Shown here piece after piece: positions 1 through 8,320 of a stretch of DNA of 64,000 nt. Numbering within the stretch: position 1 is the stretch's first letter; each line of letters starts with the position of its first letter. The translations under genes were made by a program, and so were the position numbers. The notes beneath the pieces were generated by a model that did not search any database, was not told the origin of the DNA, and saw only the letters and a list, made by a program, of their open reading frames with translations. The DNA comes from CAZEDM01 sp964511075 (GTDB taxonomy: Bacteria > Zixibacteria > MSB-5A5 > RBG-16-43-9), in contig CAZEDM010000012.1 in the NCBI GenBank assembly GCA_964511075.1, positions 5,462 to 69,461 of the forward strand, in the 5' to 3' direction.

Positions 1-1005
1 CTTTTGCTTAAGAACCTTATCACCTTCCGGCTCGGTCGGGCCATTGGCTCCTTCTGCTAACAGCTTGACGTTCAGAAGCGGTGCGGTTTCTGCGGTGATC
101 TGATTTTCCAGTGCCGCGGGGATGAAAATATCTGCTTTGGTTTGAAGGAAAGCTTTATGCTCAATAGGCTCAGCTTTAGCATAGTCCTTGATATAACGAT
201 GCTTTTTCACATACTCCGACAGATCCTGCGGATCAATTCCCTTTGGATTAGAGACAGCCCCGCTGAAATCCTCCACTGCCACGAGCTTAGCTCCATACGG
301 CTTCAAAAGACATGCCGCCCAGGAACCCACGTTCCCGAATCCCTGAAGCATAAAAGTGGCACCCTTTAATTCAAACCCCTTGCCCTTTGCCCACTGCTCG
401 ATAAGAAAGACTATGCCCTGGCCAGTGGCTTTATCTCTGCCTAAGCTTCCTCCCGACTTTATAGGTTTGCCTGTGACCACGTGTCTGGAAGCCTGCCTTT
501 TGTGAGGAGGCACAGTGGATAAGTAAGTATCCAGAATCCAGACCATAATCTGGGCATTCGTGCCAATGTCCGGTGCCAGTATATCAAACTCTGGCCCGAT
601 ATTGTTCCCCAGATTAAAGGTGAACCTGCGGGTTATCCTCTCCAGCTCGTGAAATGTATACCTGGAGGGATCGAATTGAATCCCCCCATAAGCTCCTCCA
701 AACGGAAGATTGGCAATGGCTGATTTCCAGGTCATACAGGTGGCAAGTGTCCTCACATCCTCGATGCTCAGCCCGGGATGAAAACGGATCCCCCCTTCAA
801 AGGGACCCATCACATCATTATGCTGAACCCGGTAACCGGTGAAAATCTCCACCGGTCCTTCGTCCAGCTTCACCGGGAAGTTGATAATCAGCTCATTCTT
901 TGTGCTGGCCAAAAGGTTACCGATATCGGGATCAAGGGAGATAAGTTCGGCTGCTTTCTTCACCTGGTCGATGACGTTATCGCAGAAAGACTTATGGGTT
1001 GGCAT
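1..1005 (-). CDS. Glutamate dehydrogenase paralogue lacking catalytic lysines (partial, runs off the window)
   Basis: The N-terminal 335 codons of a Glu/Leu/Phe/Val dehydrogenase family protein, closely similar to the complete gene just upstream (start 2316). The usual GPYKGGLRFHP motif reads GPFEGGIRFHP, so the substrate-binding Lys is Glu. The GGAKGG motif reads GGAYGG, so the catalytic Lys (Lys125 in Clostridium symbiosum GDH) is Tyr. The MTWK lysine and the Asp of the PAPD-type motif (here LAPD) remain. The start ATG has AGGA about 8 bases upstream, and the gap to the previous stop is 30 bases, so the two are co-transcribed. Established knowledge: Thermus thermophilus GDH is a hetero-oligomer of a catalytic GdhB and a non-catalytic regulatory GdhA from adjacent genes. 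A regulatory subunit is therefore a good inference. The C-terminus is outside the window, so an intact end cannot be confirmed. Confidence 0.9.
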   Translation of the reverse strand, partial: MPTHKSFCDNVIDQVKKAAELISLDPDIGNLLASTKNELIINFPVKLDEGPVEIFTGYRVQHNDVMGPFEGGIRFHPGLSIEDVRTLATCMTWKSAIANLPFGGAYGGIQFDPSRYTFHELERITRRFTFNLGNNIGPEFDILAPDIGTNAQIMVWILDTYLSTVPPHKRQASRHVVTGKPIKSGGSLGRDKATGQGIVFLIEQWAKGKGFELKGATFMLQGFGNVGSWAACLLKPYGAKLVAVEDFSGAVSNPKGIDPQDLSEYVKKHRYIKDYAKAEPIEHKAFLQTKADIFIPAALENQITAETAPLLNVKLLAEGANGPTEPEGDKVLKQK

Positions 1006-1035
1006 AGATTTTATCCTTAAGTGATTTTTTTTAAA

Positions 1036-2316
1036 TTATGGGAAAATCCCGCGTTCTCTGTAAACCGTCTCCAGATGCGAGAGTGCCACGATATAGGCGG
1101 CGGTGCGCCAGTCAGTCTTGTATTCCCTGGCGGTATCGCGTACTCTCTCATAGGCGCTGGTTATTTTCCGATGTAATTTAGTATCAACCTCCTCCAGCTC
1201 CCAGAACTCGCTGCGTTTATTCTGTAGCCATTCGAAATAACTCACCACCACTCCACCAGCGTTGCACAGAATATCCGGGATCACATCTATACCTCTTTGT
1301 TCCAGAACCCTGTCTCCATCCGGGTCGGTGGGGCCATTAGCTCCCTCCGCTATTAGCTTGACATCCAGCAGGGGCGCAGTATCTGCGGTTATCTGATTCT
1401 CTAAGGCTGCTGGGATGAAGATATCTGCTTTGGTCTGCAGTAGCGCTTTGCGTTCAATCGCCTTTGCCCCGGGATAACCTGCGATCAGTCCGTTATTCTT
1501 CTTAGCATATGTCAAAAGCTCCTCTGGGTCAATCCCCGTAGGGTTGGAGATGGCACCGCTGGCATCTTCAGCCGCCAGTAGTTTTGCTCCGTGCGGCTTT
1601 AAAAGAAGTGCTGTCCAGGAGCCTACGTTTCCGAATCCCTGAACGGTATAGGTAGCTTTGCTTAAATCGAAGCTTTTATCCTTTGCCCATTGTTCGATGG
1701 TATACACCACTCCCTGGCCGGTGGCCTTATCCCTTCCCACGCTTCCGCCGGATTCGATCGGCTTGCCGGTAACTACATGGATACAGGCCTGTCTCTCGTG
1801 CGCGGGCATAGTCGAGACAAAGGTGTCCAATATCCAGGCCATAATCTGGGGATTGGTATTCACATCCGGCGCAGGGATGTCGTATTCCGGTCCGATATTA
1901 TTCCCCAGGGCGAAGGTGAAACGACGGGTTATATGTTCCAGCTCGTTAAAGGAATATTTGAAAGGGTCGAACTGGATGCCTCCCTTAGCCCCTCCGAAGG
2001 GGATGTAGGTCAAAGCCCCCTTCCAGGTCATCCAGGTCGCCAGTGCCCGGACCTCATCGATATCCACTGCCGGATGGAAACGCAGCCCTCCCTTATACGG
2101 GCCCAGTACGTTGTTGTGCTGAACCCGATAGCCGGTGAAAATCTCAATCCTGCCGTCATCCATCTTAACCGGAAAGTTGACTATGATCTCATTGGTTGTC
2201 TTGGCTAAAATCTTTCTGATGTCCAGGTCGAGCTTCATCAGGTCTGCAGCTTTGTTGAACTGCCAGGCCACATTGTCGTAAACGCTTGCTCTTTTCCCTG
2301 CTCCTCCACTTACCAT
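1036..2316 (-). CDS. gdhB: Glutamate dehydrogenase (Glu/Leu/Phe/Val family), catalytic paralogue
   Basis: Catalyses reversible oxidative deamination of glutamate to 2-oxoglutarate and ammonia with NAD(P). The 426-residue length is normal for a hexameric GDH. The substrate and catalytic lysines are present in GPYKGGLRFHP, MTWK and GGAKGG; the Asp of PAPDVNTN follows, then the Rossmann motif GFGNVGS. I chose the internal ATG at 2316 over the TTG 13 codons upstream, because AGGAG sits 5 bases before this ATG. It is the first gene of a pair with the degenerate paralogue 30 bases downstream. A 48-base imperfect palindrome lies in the 5' region (2356-2403). The symbol follows the Thermus usage for the catalytic subunit. 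Cofactor specificity cannot be read reliably by eye. Confidence 0.95.
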   Translation of the reverse strand: MVSGGAGKRASVYDNVAWQFNKAADLMKLDLDIRKILAKTTNEIIVNFPVKMDDGRIEIFTGYRVQHNNVLGPYKGGLRFHPAVDIDEVRALATWMTWKGALTYIPFGGAKGGIQFDPFKYSFNELEHITRRFTFALGNNIGPEYDIPAPDVNTNPQIMAWILDTFVSTMPAHERQACIHVVTGKPIESGGSVGRDKATGQGVVYTIEQWAKDKSFDLSKATYTVQGFGNVGSWTALLLKPHGAKLLAAEDASGAISNPTGIDPEELLTYAKKNNGLIAGYPGAKAIERKALLQTKADIFIPAALENQITADTAPLLDVKLIAEGANGPTDPDGDRVLEQRGIDVIPDILCNAGGVVVSYFEWLQNKRSEFWELEEVDTKLHRKITSAYERVRDTAREYKTDWRTAAYIVALSHLETVYRERGIFP

Positions 2317-2355
2317 ATCTGCTCCTTGAGATTGGGTGTGTGTCTTTTCAATCAA

Positions 2356-2403
2356 TTGACTATCTGAGGAGCACCCTCGAAATCCTGCTCTTCAAATAGT
2401 CAA
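2356..2403. promoter_or_regulatory. 48-base imperfect palindrome upstream of gdh pair
   Basis: Two 18-base arms (2356-2373 and 2386-2403) match at 16 of 18 positions and flank a 12-base centre; the outer 8 bases, TTGACTAT/ATAGTCAA, are perfect. It lies 40 bases upstream of the gdh start and 45 bases past the stop of the Cys-motif gene. There is no T-run on the minus strand, so a simple terminator is unlikely. An operator, an attenuator or an RNA processing hairpin are all possible. Confidence 0.6.
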
Positions 2404-2447
2404 GTTTAGAAAATAAACGGCGGAAGTCGATTTTTCGTTTGTGATCT

Positions 2448-2792
2448 TTATAAGTATTCCTCGCAGTGCCAGACACCAGATTCAGGTCTGGGCAGGGTGC
2501 AGGTCAGGCGGTTGTCGCAATTCTTGCATAACCCCTTGAATCTGGCTGAGACCTTATCCTCAGGACCTGTCTTGCTTGTGTGGCTGGCTGTGGATAATAT
2601 CCCGTTGACCGTAGCTCTGGCTGGTAAGGCTTCTGCAATTTTGAATTCCTCGCACTGCAGAACCGGTCGGTTTGCATTTCTCAGGTAGATGCAGGTATCA
2701 GAGTGCTGACAGTTTACGCAAAGGCCACTTAACTCAGGTTTTCTTGAAACCGAGCTTAACATCTCCTTAGTTTTGACGTTTGATTTAGCCAT
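2448..2792 (-). CDS. Small protein with duplicated CxxC-C-CEE(F/Y) motif
   Basis: A 114-residue protein with two copies of the pattern C-x2-C-x5-C-x11/12-C-E-E-[FY], one near residues 25-50 and one at the very C-terminus, joined by a Ser/Thr/Ala-rich linker. Four cysteines per module suggest a zinc or Fe-S site. I do not recognise a characterised family. AGGAGG precedes the ATG by 7 bases (GGAGGTAAAAAAATG). The gene sits behind a sigma-54 promoter (2839-2854), beside a sigma-54 activator and kinase, and upstream of the gdh pair, all on the same strand. It is therefore the probable primary target of that two-component system, and its transcript may continue into the gdh genes. Function unknown. 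Confidence 0.8.
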   Translation of the reverse strand: MAKSNVKTKEMLSSVSRKPELSGLCVNCQHSDTCIYLRNANRPVLQCEEFKIAEALPARATVNGILSTASHTSKTGPEDKVSARFKGLCKNCDNRLTCTLPRPESGVWHCEEYL

Positions 2793-2838
2793 TTTTTTAC
2801 CTCCTTTATTGTTTTAGGTTTCTTCCGAAAGGAGGTAA

Positions 2839-2854
2839 AGCAACAGCTGTGCCA
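2839..2854 (-). promoter_or_regulatory. Sigma-54 (RpoN) promoter
   Basis: The minus strand reads TGGCAC-AGCTG-TTGCT, an essentially perfect -24/-12 element (consensus TGGCAC-N5-TTGCW). It predicts a start near 2827, about 35 bases ahead of the 2792 ATG and its ribosome site. The adjacent NtrC-type activator gene supports function. Confidence 0.85.
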
Positions 2855-2873
2855 TATCTGCATTAACAGATAT
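2854..2873. promoter_or_regulatory. Inverted repeat upstream of sigma-54 promoter
   Basis: ATATCTG-CATTAA-CAGATAT, a perfect 7-base inverted repeat directly upstream of the -24 element. Enhancer sites for NtrC-type activators normally lie farther away (roughly 80-150 bases), so this may instead bind another factor. Confidence 0.4.
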
Positions 2874-3043
2874 TCTGATCCCTTTACCCGGAGCTTTTAT
2901 TCATATAAGTCATTATACACCAAGATATTAAACCTTAACATGCACTCATTGAATTCAGGGGGGACATTCAAAATCTTCACTTAAAAAGCAGGCTTGAACT
3001 GGGGAGATTTGAACCACCGGAGAGGATCTCCTCAATCTCAAGT

Positions 3044-4399
3044 TCAAGATGAGGAGCTTTCCGGGGGTTCGAATTTTTGGATTTTTTCTCTTAAGGTCTT
3101 CCGGTCAATCCCCAAAATCTGTGCGGCTCTGGTCTTGTTCCCGTCTACGCTTGCCAGAACATTGCGAATATATTCAGCCTCAACTTCAGCCAGAGTCCGG
3201 TCAAGACCCATCTCTTTTTGAGCGGAAAAACGCATGAGCGAAGGGAGGTCAGGAACATCGACGGTCTTGCTCTCTGTCATAACCAGAAGGCGCTGGATCA
3301 CATTTTCCAGCTCTCTGACATTTCCGGGCCAGTCATAATTTTTGAGAACCTCCAAGGCTCTATCTGAAAAACCAGGCACTGCTCTACCGAATTCCAGGGC
3401 AAACTTATTTACAAAATAGTTTGCCAGAAGCACAGTGTCATCTCCTCTTTCTCTAAGTGGAGGAATAACTATATTAATTACATTAAGTCGGAAATACAAG
3501 TCTTCGCGGAAAGCTTTTTTCTCTACCAAATTGTGCAAATCCTTGTTGGTCGCAGCTAAAATTCTCACATTTACTTTTACTGACTGAGTTGCCCCTATCA
3601 TATAAACTTCTTTATCCTGCAGGACGCGAAGCAGTTTGACCTGCATGGGAAGGCTGGTTTCGCTGATCTCGTCCAGGAAAATTGACCCGCCGTCTGCGGT
3701 CTGAAAGAAACCCGCCCTGGAATCCGTGGCTCCGGTGAAGGCGCCTTTCACATGTCCAAAAAGCTCGCTTTCCAGAAGACCTTCTGGAATACCTCCACAA
3801 TTCACCGGAACAAATGGGGCTGAAGCACGCGAGCTGGAGTAATGTATGGCACGGGCAACCAGCTCCTTACCGGTTCCGCTTTCGCCCGAGATTAAAACGG
3901 TAGCAGAGGTTGAGGCTGCTTTCTTGATAGCTTCAAAAACCTCGAACATAGCGGCAGACTCACCGATAAGACCGTGCGGTGCCTTCAAAACTTTTTGATT
4001 CCGGCTGACCCTGCGCGCATGCAGCTTATCTAAAGTTCTCCTTACTGCGGAGAAGAGCTCCTCATCCGTAAAGGGCTTGGAAAGATACTCCTCTGCTCCG
4101 GTCTTGATAGCTTTAACTGCCCCCTCTATGCTGGCATAGCCGGTGATCATCATCACCTCGGTATTTATATAGTTCTCCCGGATATGCCTAACCAGGTCAA
4201 GCCCACTCACCTTTGGCATTTTGAGATCTGTTATCACCAGGTCCACTATGGTCGACTCAAGCACCCTTATTGCCTGAGAAACATCCGGAGCAGTGAAGAC
4301 CTTATAACCCTGGGAGCTCAGGTTTCTCTGAAGCAGTTCCAGGGTATTGGGGGTATCGTCCACTACCAGGATGCTTTCCTTCTTTGAGTCAGCTGTCAT
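3044..4399 (-). CDS. Sigma-54-dependent response regulator, NtrC family
   Basis: A 451-residue transcription activator with the full NtrC layout. The receiver domain spans residues 9-125 with acidic pair DD14-15, phospho-acceptor Asp58 in TDLKMP and Lys108 in SKPF. The AAA+ domain has Walker A GESGTGKE at 172-179 and the sigma-54-contacting GAFTGA loop at 219-224. A Fis-type helix-turn-helix (NKTRAAQILGIDRKTLREK) closes the protein. It overlaps the upstream kinase gene by 11 bases, indicating a co-translated pair. A hairpin spans its stop codon (about 3030-3057). The likely local target is the sigma-54 promoter at 2839-2854. The signal sensed is not evident. Confidence 0.95.
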   Translation of the reverse strand: MTADSKKESILVVDDTPNTLELLQRNLSSQGYKVFTAPDVSQAIRVLESTIVDLVITDLKMPKVSGLDLVRHIRENYINTEVMMITGYASIEGAVKAIKTGAEEYLSKPFTDEELFSAVRRTLDKLHARRVSRNQKVLKAPHGLIGESAAMFEVFEAIKKAASTSATVLISGESGTGKELVARAIHYSSSRASAPFVPVNCGGIPEGLLESELFGHVKGAFTGATDSRAGFFQTADGGSIFLDEISETSLPMQVKLLRVLQDKEVYMIGATQSVKVNVRILAATNKDLHNLVEKKAFREDLYFRLNVINIVIPPLRERGDDTVLLANYFVNKFALEFGRAVPGFSDRALEVLKNYDWPGNVRELENVIQRLLVMTESKTVDVPDLPSLMRFSAQKEMGLDRTLAEVEAEYIRNVLASVDGNKTRAAQILGIDRKTLREKIQKFEPPESSSS

Positions 4400-6152
4400 C
4401 CCAGCTGTTCTCCTTTTCTTTTGATGGCACTTTCACCGGAAGCTGAACCTCGAAACGTGAACCCTTGCCTACAGTGCTCTCGACTTTGATAACGCCTCCG
4501 TGAGAGCTGACGATCCCGTGAACCACCGAAAGCCCCAGCCCTGTTCCCTCACCCACCTCCTTGGTGGTAAAGAAGGGATCGAATATCTGCTTCAAGATCT
4601 CATCGCTCATACCGATCCCTGTGTCCTCAACTATCAGGGAGATGTACCCATCCTTGGATAAAGTCTCAATCGTCAGTTTACCCCCATCCGGCATGGCCTG
4701 GATAGCATTTACTACCAGGTTAACCAGAACCTGATGCAACTGTGTGGGGTCAGCCGTGATCTCCGGCAGACCAGTGGAAAACCTCCGCACCAGCTCAATC
4801 CCTTCCTTGGCACATCGAGACTCGAAGAAATAAAGACCTTCCTCCACTACCCGGTTCAGATTGAGCTCGGACTTTTTGGTGGGCATCTGCCTGGCGAATA
4901 TGATAAGCTTTTTTACCACCTCACGCGCATGCAGCGAGGCATTTATAATCTTTTCTACATCCGTTAATAACTGGGGCGAGAGCTCAGAGGATTTTGACAC
5001 AAGCTGAGCAAATCCCAAGATGTTTCCTAAAGGCTCATTCAGCTCGTGTGCCACCCCTGCGGCTAACTGACCTATGGTTGCCAGGCGGTCCGCATGCATA
5101 AGCTGGTTCTGGAGTTGGGATCTTTCCTCCTCCGCCTGCTTTCTTTCTATGAAAAGTGCCACTTCTCTGGCTACGGCATCGATCAAGCTCCTCTCCTCCT
5201 TGAGAAAAGGACCTTCATCCAGTTCCGGTTTCTCCTCTAAATAGATTACCTCGACCACCCCTCTTTTCTTATCGTCTACCACAACATCTGCACTCTGTTT
5301 AAAACCTTCTTCCCGAAATCTGGGGGCTAAATAGGAGCGTCCGTCCAGAACTATCCTGGCAGTAGCGATTTCCGGATACAGCCAGCCAGGAGGAAGAAGC
5401 TCCACCATCTTCTGCAGCACATCCTCCAGGGATATCTCAGGTTGTGCCACTAACCTGGCTATTCCATAAAGACAGGTCAGCTCTTTTACCCTCTCTCTCA
5501 AAGCCACCAGCGCATGCCGATGTACCAGCGCTACCTCCAGGGTTTGAGCCAGACCCTCGTAAAATCTGATCTCATCCTGAGTGAAATACCCTTCTCTCTT
5601 GTTCTTCAACTGTAAAATCCCGAGATTATCCTCCTCCACCACCAGCGGAAAAAGTGCCACGGATTCGTACTCCCCAATTGAGGATAAATCGTAGAGTGGC
5701 GATTCGGTGCTGCCCTGCAGAAGAAAAGATCGGGATTTGCTCAACTCGTTCGTCCAGAAACTTCCGCTCTTGGTAAAGAAAGGCAAGCTGGAATCAAACT
5801 GACTCAGGATAAGATCTTGACAAAGACTTTCCACGCCTGAGCCATCCTGAGAACAGGGAATCAGTCTCCCGCTATCTGTTTTCAGGCAGGGCAGGTATTC
5901 CCAGTGATAAAACTCTGTAACCCCCTTCCTCATCTCGAAACGATAGAATTTTTCCCGCCTTTTCAATCTTAATTCGACCGCATCACATTCGGAGAATTCA
6001 ATTATCATCTTCAAGACCTTGCGTACGAAGTCAAGCCTGGGCAAGGCGCGGTTCGCATATCCCAGTACACGATGGGATAACAGATAAAAATCTTCAGCTA
6101 AACTGTGAGCAGATGAATCTCTGGCCTTACTAGTCGAGTCGTTTTTTTTCAT
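4389..6152 (-). CDS. Soluble sensor histidine kinase with GAF-like domains
   Basis: A 587-residue cytoplasmic kinase without membrane segments. The N-terminal half holds two GAF-like regions (about 30-200 and 230-330). They are followed by a HisKA box with the phosphorylated His near residue 369 (GVAHELNEPLGN) and a HATPase_c domain with N-box NLVVNAIQA, DTGIGM and GEGTGLGLSV. It pairs with the overlapping NtrC-type regulator and probably phosphorylates its Asp58. An imperfect promoter (TTGACA followed by a TATTAA-like box) precedes the start, which has only a weak ribosome site. GAF domains suggest a small-molecule or redox cue; no heme or Fe-S motif is obvious. Confidence 0.93.
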   Translation of the reverse strand: MKKNDSTSKARDSSAHSLAEDFYLLSHRVLGYANRALPRLDFVRKVLKMIIEFSECDAVELRLKRREKFYRFEMRKGVTEFYHWEYLPCLKTDSGRLIPCSQDGSGVESLCQDLILSQFDSSLPFFTKSGSFWTNELSKSRSFLLQGSTESPLYDLSSIGEYESVALFPLVVEEDNLGILQLKNKREGYFTQDEIRFYEGLAQTLEVALVHRHALVALRERVKELTCLYGIARLVAQPEISLEDVLQKMVELLPPGWLYPEIATARIVLDGRSYLAPRFREEGFKQSADVVVDDKKRGVVEVIYLEEKPELDEGPFLKEERSLIDAVAREVALFIERKQAEEERSQLQNQLMHADRLATIGQLAAGVAHELNEPLGNILGFAQLVSKSSELSPQLLTDVEKIINASLHAREVVKKLIIFARQMPTKKSELNLNRVVEEGLYFFESRCAKEGIELVRRFSTGLPEITADPTQLHQVLVNLVVNAIQAMPDGGKLTIETLSKDGYISLIVEDTGIGMSDEILKQIFDPFFTTKEVGEGTGLGLSVVHGIVSSHGGVIKVESTVGKGSRFEVQLPVKVPSKEKENSWDDS

Positions 6153-6749
6153 ACCCTTATTTACTTTAATATAAATTCTTATCGATTGTCAAGAAATAAA
6201 TGCCTTTAGCCAACGAGTTGGTAGTGAATTGATCCACTATTTTAATAACTATAAAAAAACGGCAAATAGAAGTGAAAATAAAGCGTGAAAATAAATCTGT
6301 GCTCGAAAGTAATTTATTTACAAAGAGTTATATGCGTAAATCTCTAAAACCCAGGTGGGGAGTTTCTCCCCAATATCACGGGAAAATGGTGAGTATTGCC
6401 CCATTTTTCTTCTTGACAAAATTGTTGCAAGGATGTATTATGAAAGACTTTATCATTCTTTTTTTAAGAGTGATCTGAGTCATGATAAAGCAGGTAAAGA
6501 CACTTTGAAAAAATAACAAGGCCGAGGGATGTCAGATGTTTGAGTTTTAACTTAGTTTTAAACACGATAGATTTGTATGAATTTTTTTTAATCTTGCTTG
6601 TTAAATATTTCACAATATCTCAAAATAAGGGAGCCAAGTCTTAAAAGGAGAGACGGAGAAAGGAGGAATGTGTAGCTGAAAGATAAAATCGTTCTTTAAA
6701 TCCAAGATTTAACATCCAATGAAAACCTTAAAACTAAAGGAGCATTTGT
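6153..6749. other. Intergenic region between divergent kinase and gdhA genes
   Basis: About 600 bases without a convincing gene. It holds a direct repeat (GTGAAAATAAAGC, repeated as GTGAAAATAAA, near 6271-6294), an inverted repeat GGGGAG-TTT-CTCCCC (6357-6371), a second imperfect one (GAAAATGG facing CCATTTTTC, about 6383-6410) and a plus-strand promoter at 6413-6441. From there a leader of about 300 bases runs to gdhA. It contains an inverted repeat (CTTTATCAT/ATGATAAAG, about 6449-6488). I do not recognise a known riboswitch. Confidence 0.5.
6413..6441 (+). promoter_or_regulatory. Sigma-70-type promoter for gdhA
   Basis: TTGACA (6413-6418), a 17-base spacer and TATTAT (6436-6441). It is the best housekeeping promoter upstream of gdhA and implies a leader of about 300 bases. 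Inverted repeats directly upstream could be operator sites. Confidence 0.65.
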
Positions 6750-8102
6750 ATGGCAAGAACAGACGTCTCTGCTAAGGTTGAAGCCTTCATGCAGAAAATT
6801 ATGGAGAAAAACCCGGGTGAATCTGAGTTTCATCAGGCGGTTAGAGAAGTAACTGAATCCCTAATGCCTTTTCTGGAGGAGAACCCCGTATATCAGGAAT
6901 ACAAGATATTGGAGAGGATTGCGGAGCCGGAAAGGGTGATTATGTTTCGCATTCCCTGGATGGACGACAATGGAGAAATTCAGATCAATCGTGGTTACCG
7001 CATTGAGATGAACAGCGCCATCGGTCCCTACAAGGGCGGGCTTCGTTTTCATCCCACTGTCAACTTGGGGATATTGAAATTCCTGGCTTTCGAGCAGGTG
7101 TTCAAGAACTCTCTTACCACCCTGCCCATGGGCGGTGGCAAGGGTGGAGCGGATTTCGATCCCAAGGGTAAATCAGATAACGAGGTGATGAGATTCTGTC
7201 AGAGCTTTATGACCGAGCTTCAAAGGCATATAGGTCCGGACACGGATGTTCCAGCAGGAGACATTGGAGTGGGCGGAAGAGAGATAGGGTTCATGTTTGG
7301 CCAGTACAGAAGAATCCGCGACGAGTTCACCGGAGTCCTCACCGGAAAAGGGCTTAGCTGGGGCGGAAGTTTGATCAGACCAGAAGCCACCGGGTACGGC
7401 TGTGTTTACTTCGTGAAGGAGATGTTGAAAGCCAAGGGAGACTCTATGAAGGGAAAAATTTGCACGGTCTCCGGCTCGGGCAACGTAGCTCAGTACACCG
7501 TGGAGAAGGTAAACCAGTTGGGAGGTAAGTGCGTCACCCTCTCCGACTCCAGCGGCTATATTCACGACCCCGATGGAGTGGATGCGGATAAACTGGCTTT
7601 CGTTATGGATCTGAAGAATGTCAGACGCGGAAGAATAAAAGAATATGCAGATAAATACGGATGTAAATACGTTGAGGGCAAACGCCCCTGGGAGATAAAG
7701 TGCGATGTGGCATTCCCCTCCGCTACCCAGAACGAGATAGACGAAGAGGATGCCAAGACCCTGGTGAAGAATGGATGCAAAGCTGTGGGCGAGGGTGCCA
7801 ATATGCCCACAACCGCACAAGGGGTCGAAGTGTTCCTCAATGCCAAGATCCTCTACGGTCCCGGCAAAGCCGCTAATGCCGGTGGTGTGGCAACCTCAGG
7901 CCTGGAGATGTGTCAGAACTCCATAAGGTTATCCTGGACCCGGGAAGAGGTGGATGAAAAGCTTCACGGGATTATGAAAGCCATCCATCAGCAGTGCGTG
8001 AAATACGGCAAGGAAGGTGATTTCGTGAATTACGTGAAGGGCGCGAATATCGGAGGGTTCATCAAAGTAGCGGACGCCATGATAGAGCAGGGTTTGGTCT
8101 AA
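6750..8102 (+). CDS. gdhA: NADP-type glutamate dehydrogenase (450 residues)
   Basis: A second GDH subfamily, resembling the NADP-dependent enzyme of E. coli and Clostridium rather than the tandem pair at 1-2316. All key motifs are intact: GPYKGGLRFHP, EQVFK, GGGKGGADFDPKG (catalytic Lys), PAGDIGVGGREIG (catalytic Asp) and Rossmann motif SGSGNVAQY. The length is typical of the family. AAAGGAG lies 8 bases before the ATG. It is monocistronic, with its own promoter and a strong terminator at 8124. This subfamily usually works in ammonia assimilation, so the cell may separate catabolic (tandem pair) and anabolic GDH activities; that split is inferred. Confidence 0.97.
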   Translation: MARTDVSAKVEAFMQKIMEKNPGESEFHQAVREVTESLMPFLEENPVYQEYKILERIAEPERVIMFRIPWMDDNGEIQINRGYRIEMNSAIGPYKGGLRFHPTVNLGILKFLAFEQVFKNSLTTLPMGGGKGGADFDPKGKSDNEVMRFCQSFMTELQRHIGPDTDVPAGDIGVGGREIGFMFGQYRRIRDEFTGVLTGKGLSWGGSLIRPEATGYGCVYFVKEMLKAKGDSMKGKICTVSGSGNVAQYTVEKVNQLGGKCVTLSDSSGYIHDPDGVDADKLAFVMDLKNVRRGRIKEYADKYGCKYVEGKRPWEIKCDVAFPSATQNEIDEEDAKTLVKNGCKAVGEGANMPTTAQGVEVFLNAKILYGPGKAANAGGVATSGLEMCQNSIRLSWTREEVDEKLHGIMKAIHQQCVKYGKEGDFVNYVKGANIGGFIKVADAMIEQGLV

Positions 8103-8123
8103 ACCCACTCTTTGATACACCAG

Positions 8124-8158
8124 GGGTACCGGTGCAGAACCGGTACCCTTTTTATTTT
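8124..8158 (+). terminator. Rho-independent terminator of gdhA
   Basis: GGGTACCGGT, a 5-base loop and ACCGGTACCC form a perfect 10-base-pair stem followed by TTTTTATTTT. It begins 21 bases after the gdhA stop. Confidence 0.93.
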
Positions 8159-8263
8159 GTAAGGTACCTCGCTATTCGATGCGATACATTTCCCATCGTC
8201 TTTACGAGAAACGCTCATGCTCACGTTTTCCAATATTAGTTATTTAGATTTTACTTTATTTGC

Positions 8264-8292
8264 TTGACTCTCAAAACCTGAAAAGATATTTT
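8264..8292 (+). promoter_or_regulatory. Promoter of the transglutaminase-domain gene
   Basis: TTGACT (8264-8269), a 17-base spacer and TATTTT (8287-8292), 28 bases before the start codon and just upstream of AAAAGGAGG. Confidence 0.55.
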
Positions 8293-8320
8293 AAAATAAA
8301 AAATCTAAAAGGAGGATCCT

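Noticed and set aside
2994..3060. tRNA-like GATTTGAACC segment
   Set aside because: The neighbouring bases do not form acceptor and anticodon stems; part of it encodes the end of the NtrC-type regulator.
6272..6478. 68-codon plus-strand ORF
   Set aside because: It spans the gdhA promoter, has no recognisable domain and no convincing ribosome site.
7173..7820. 215-codon minus-strand ORF within gdhA
   Set aside because: Antisense shadow of a highly conserved gene.
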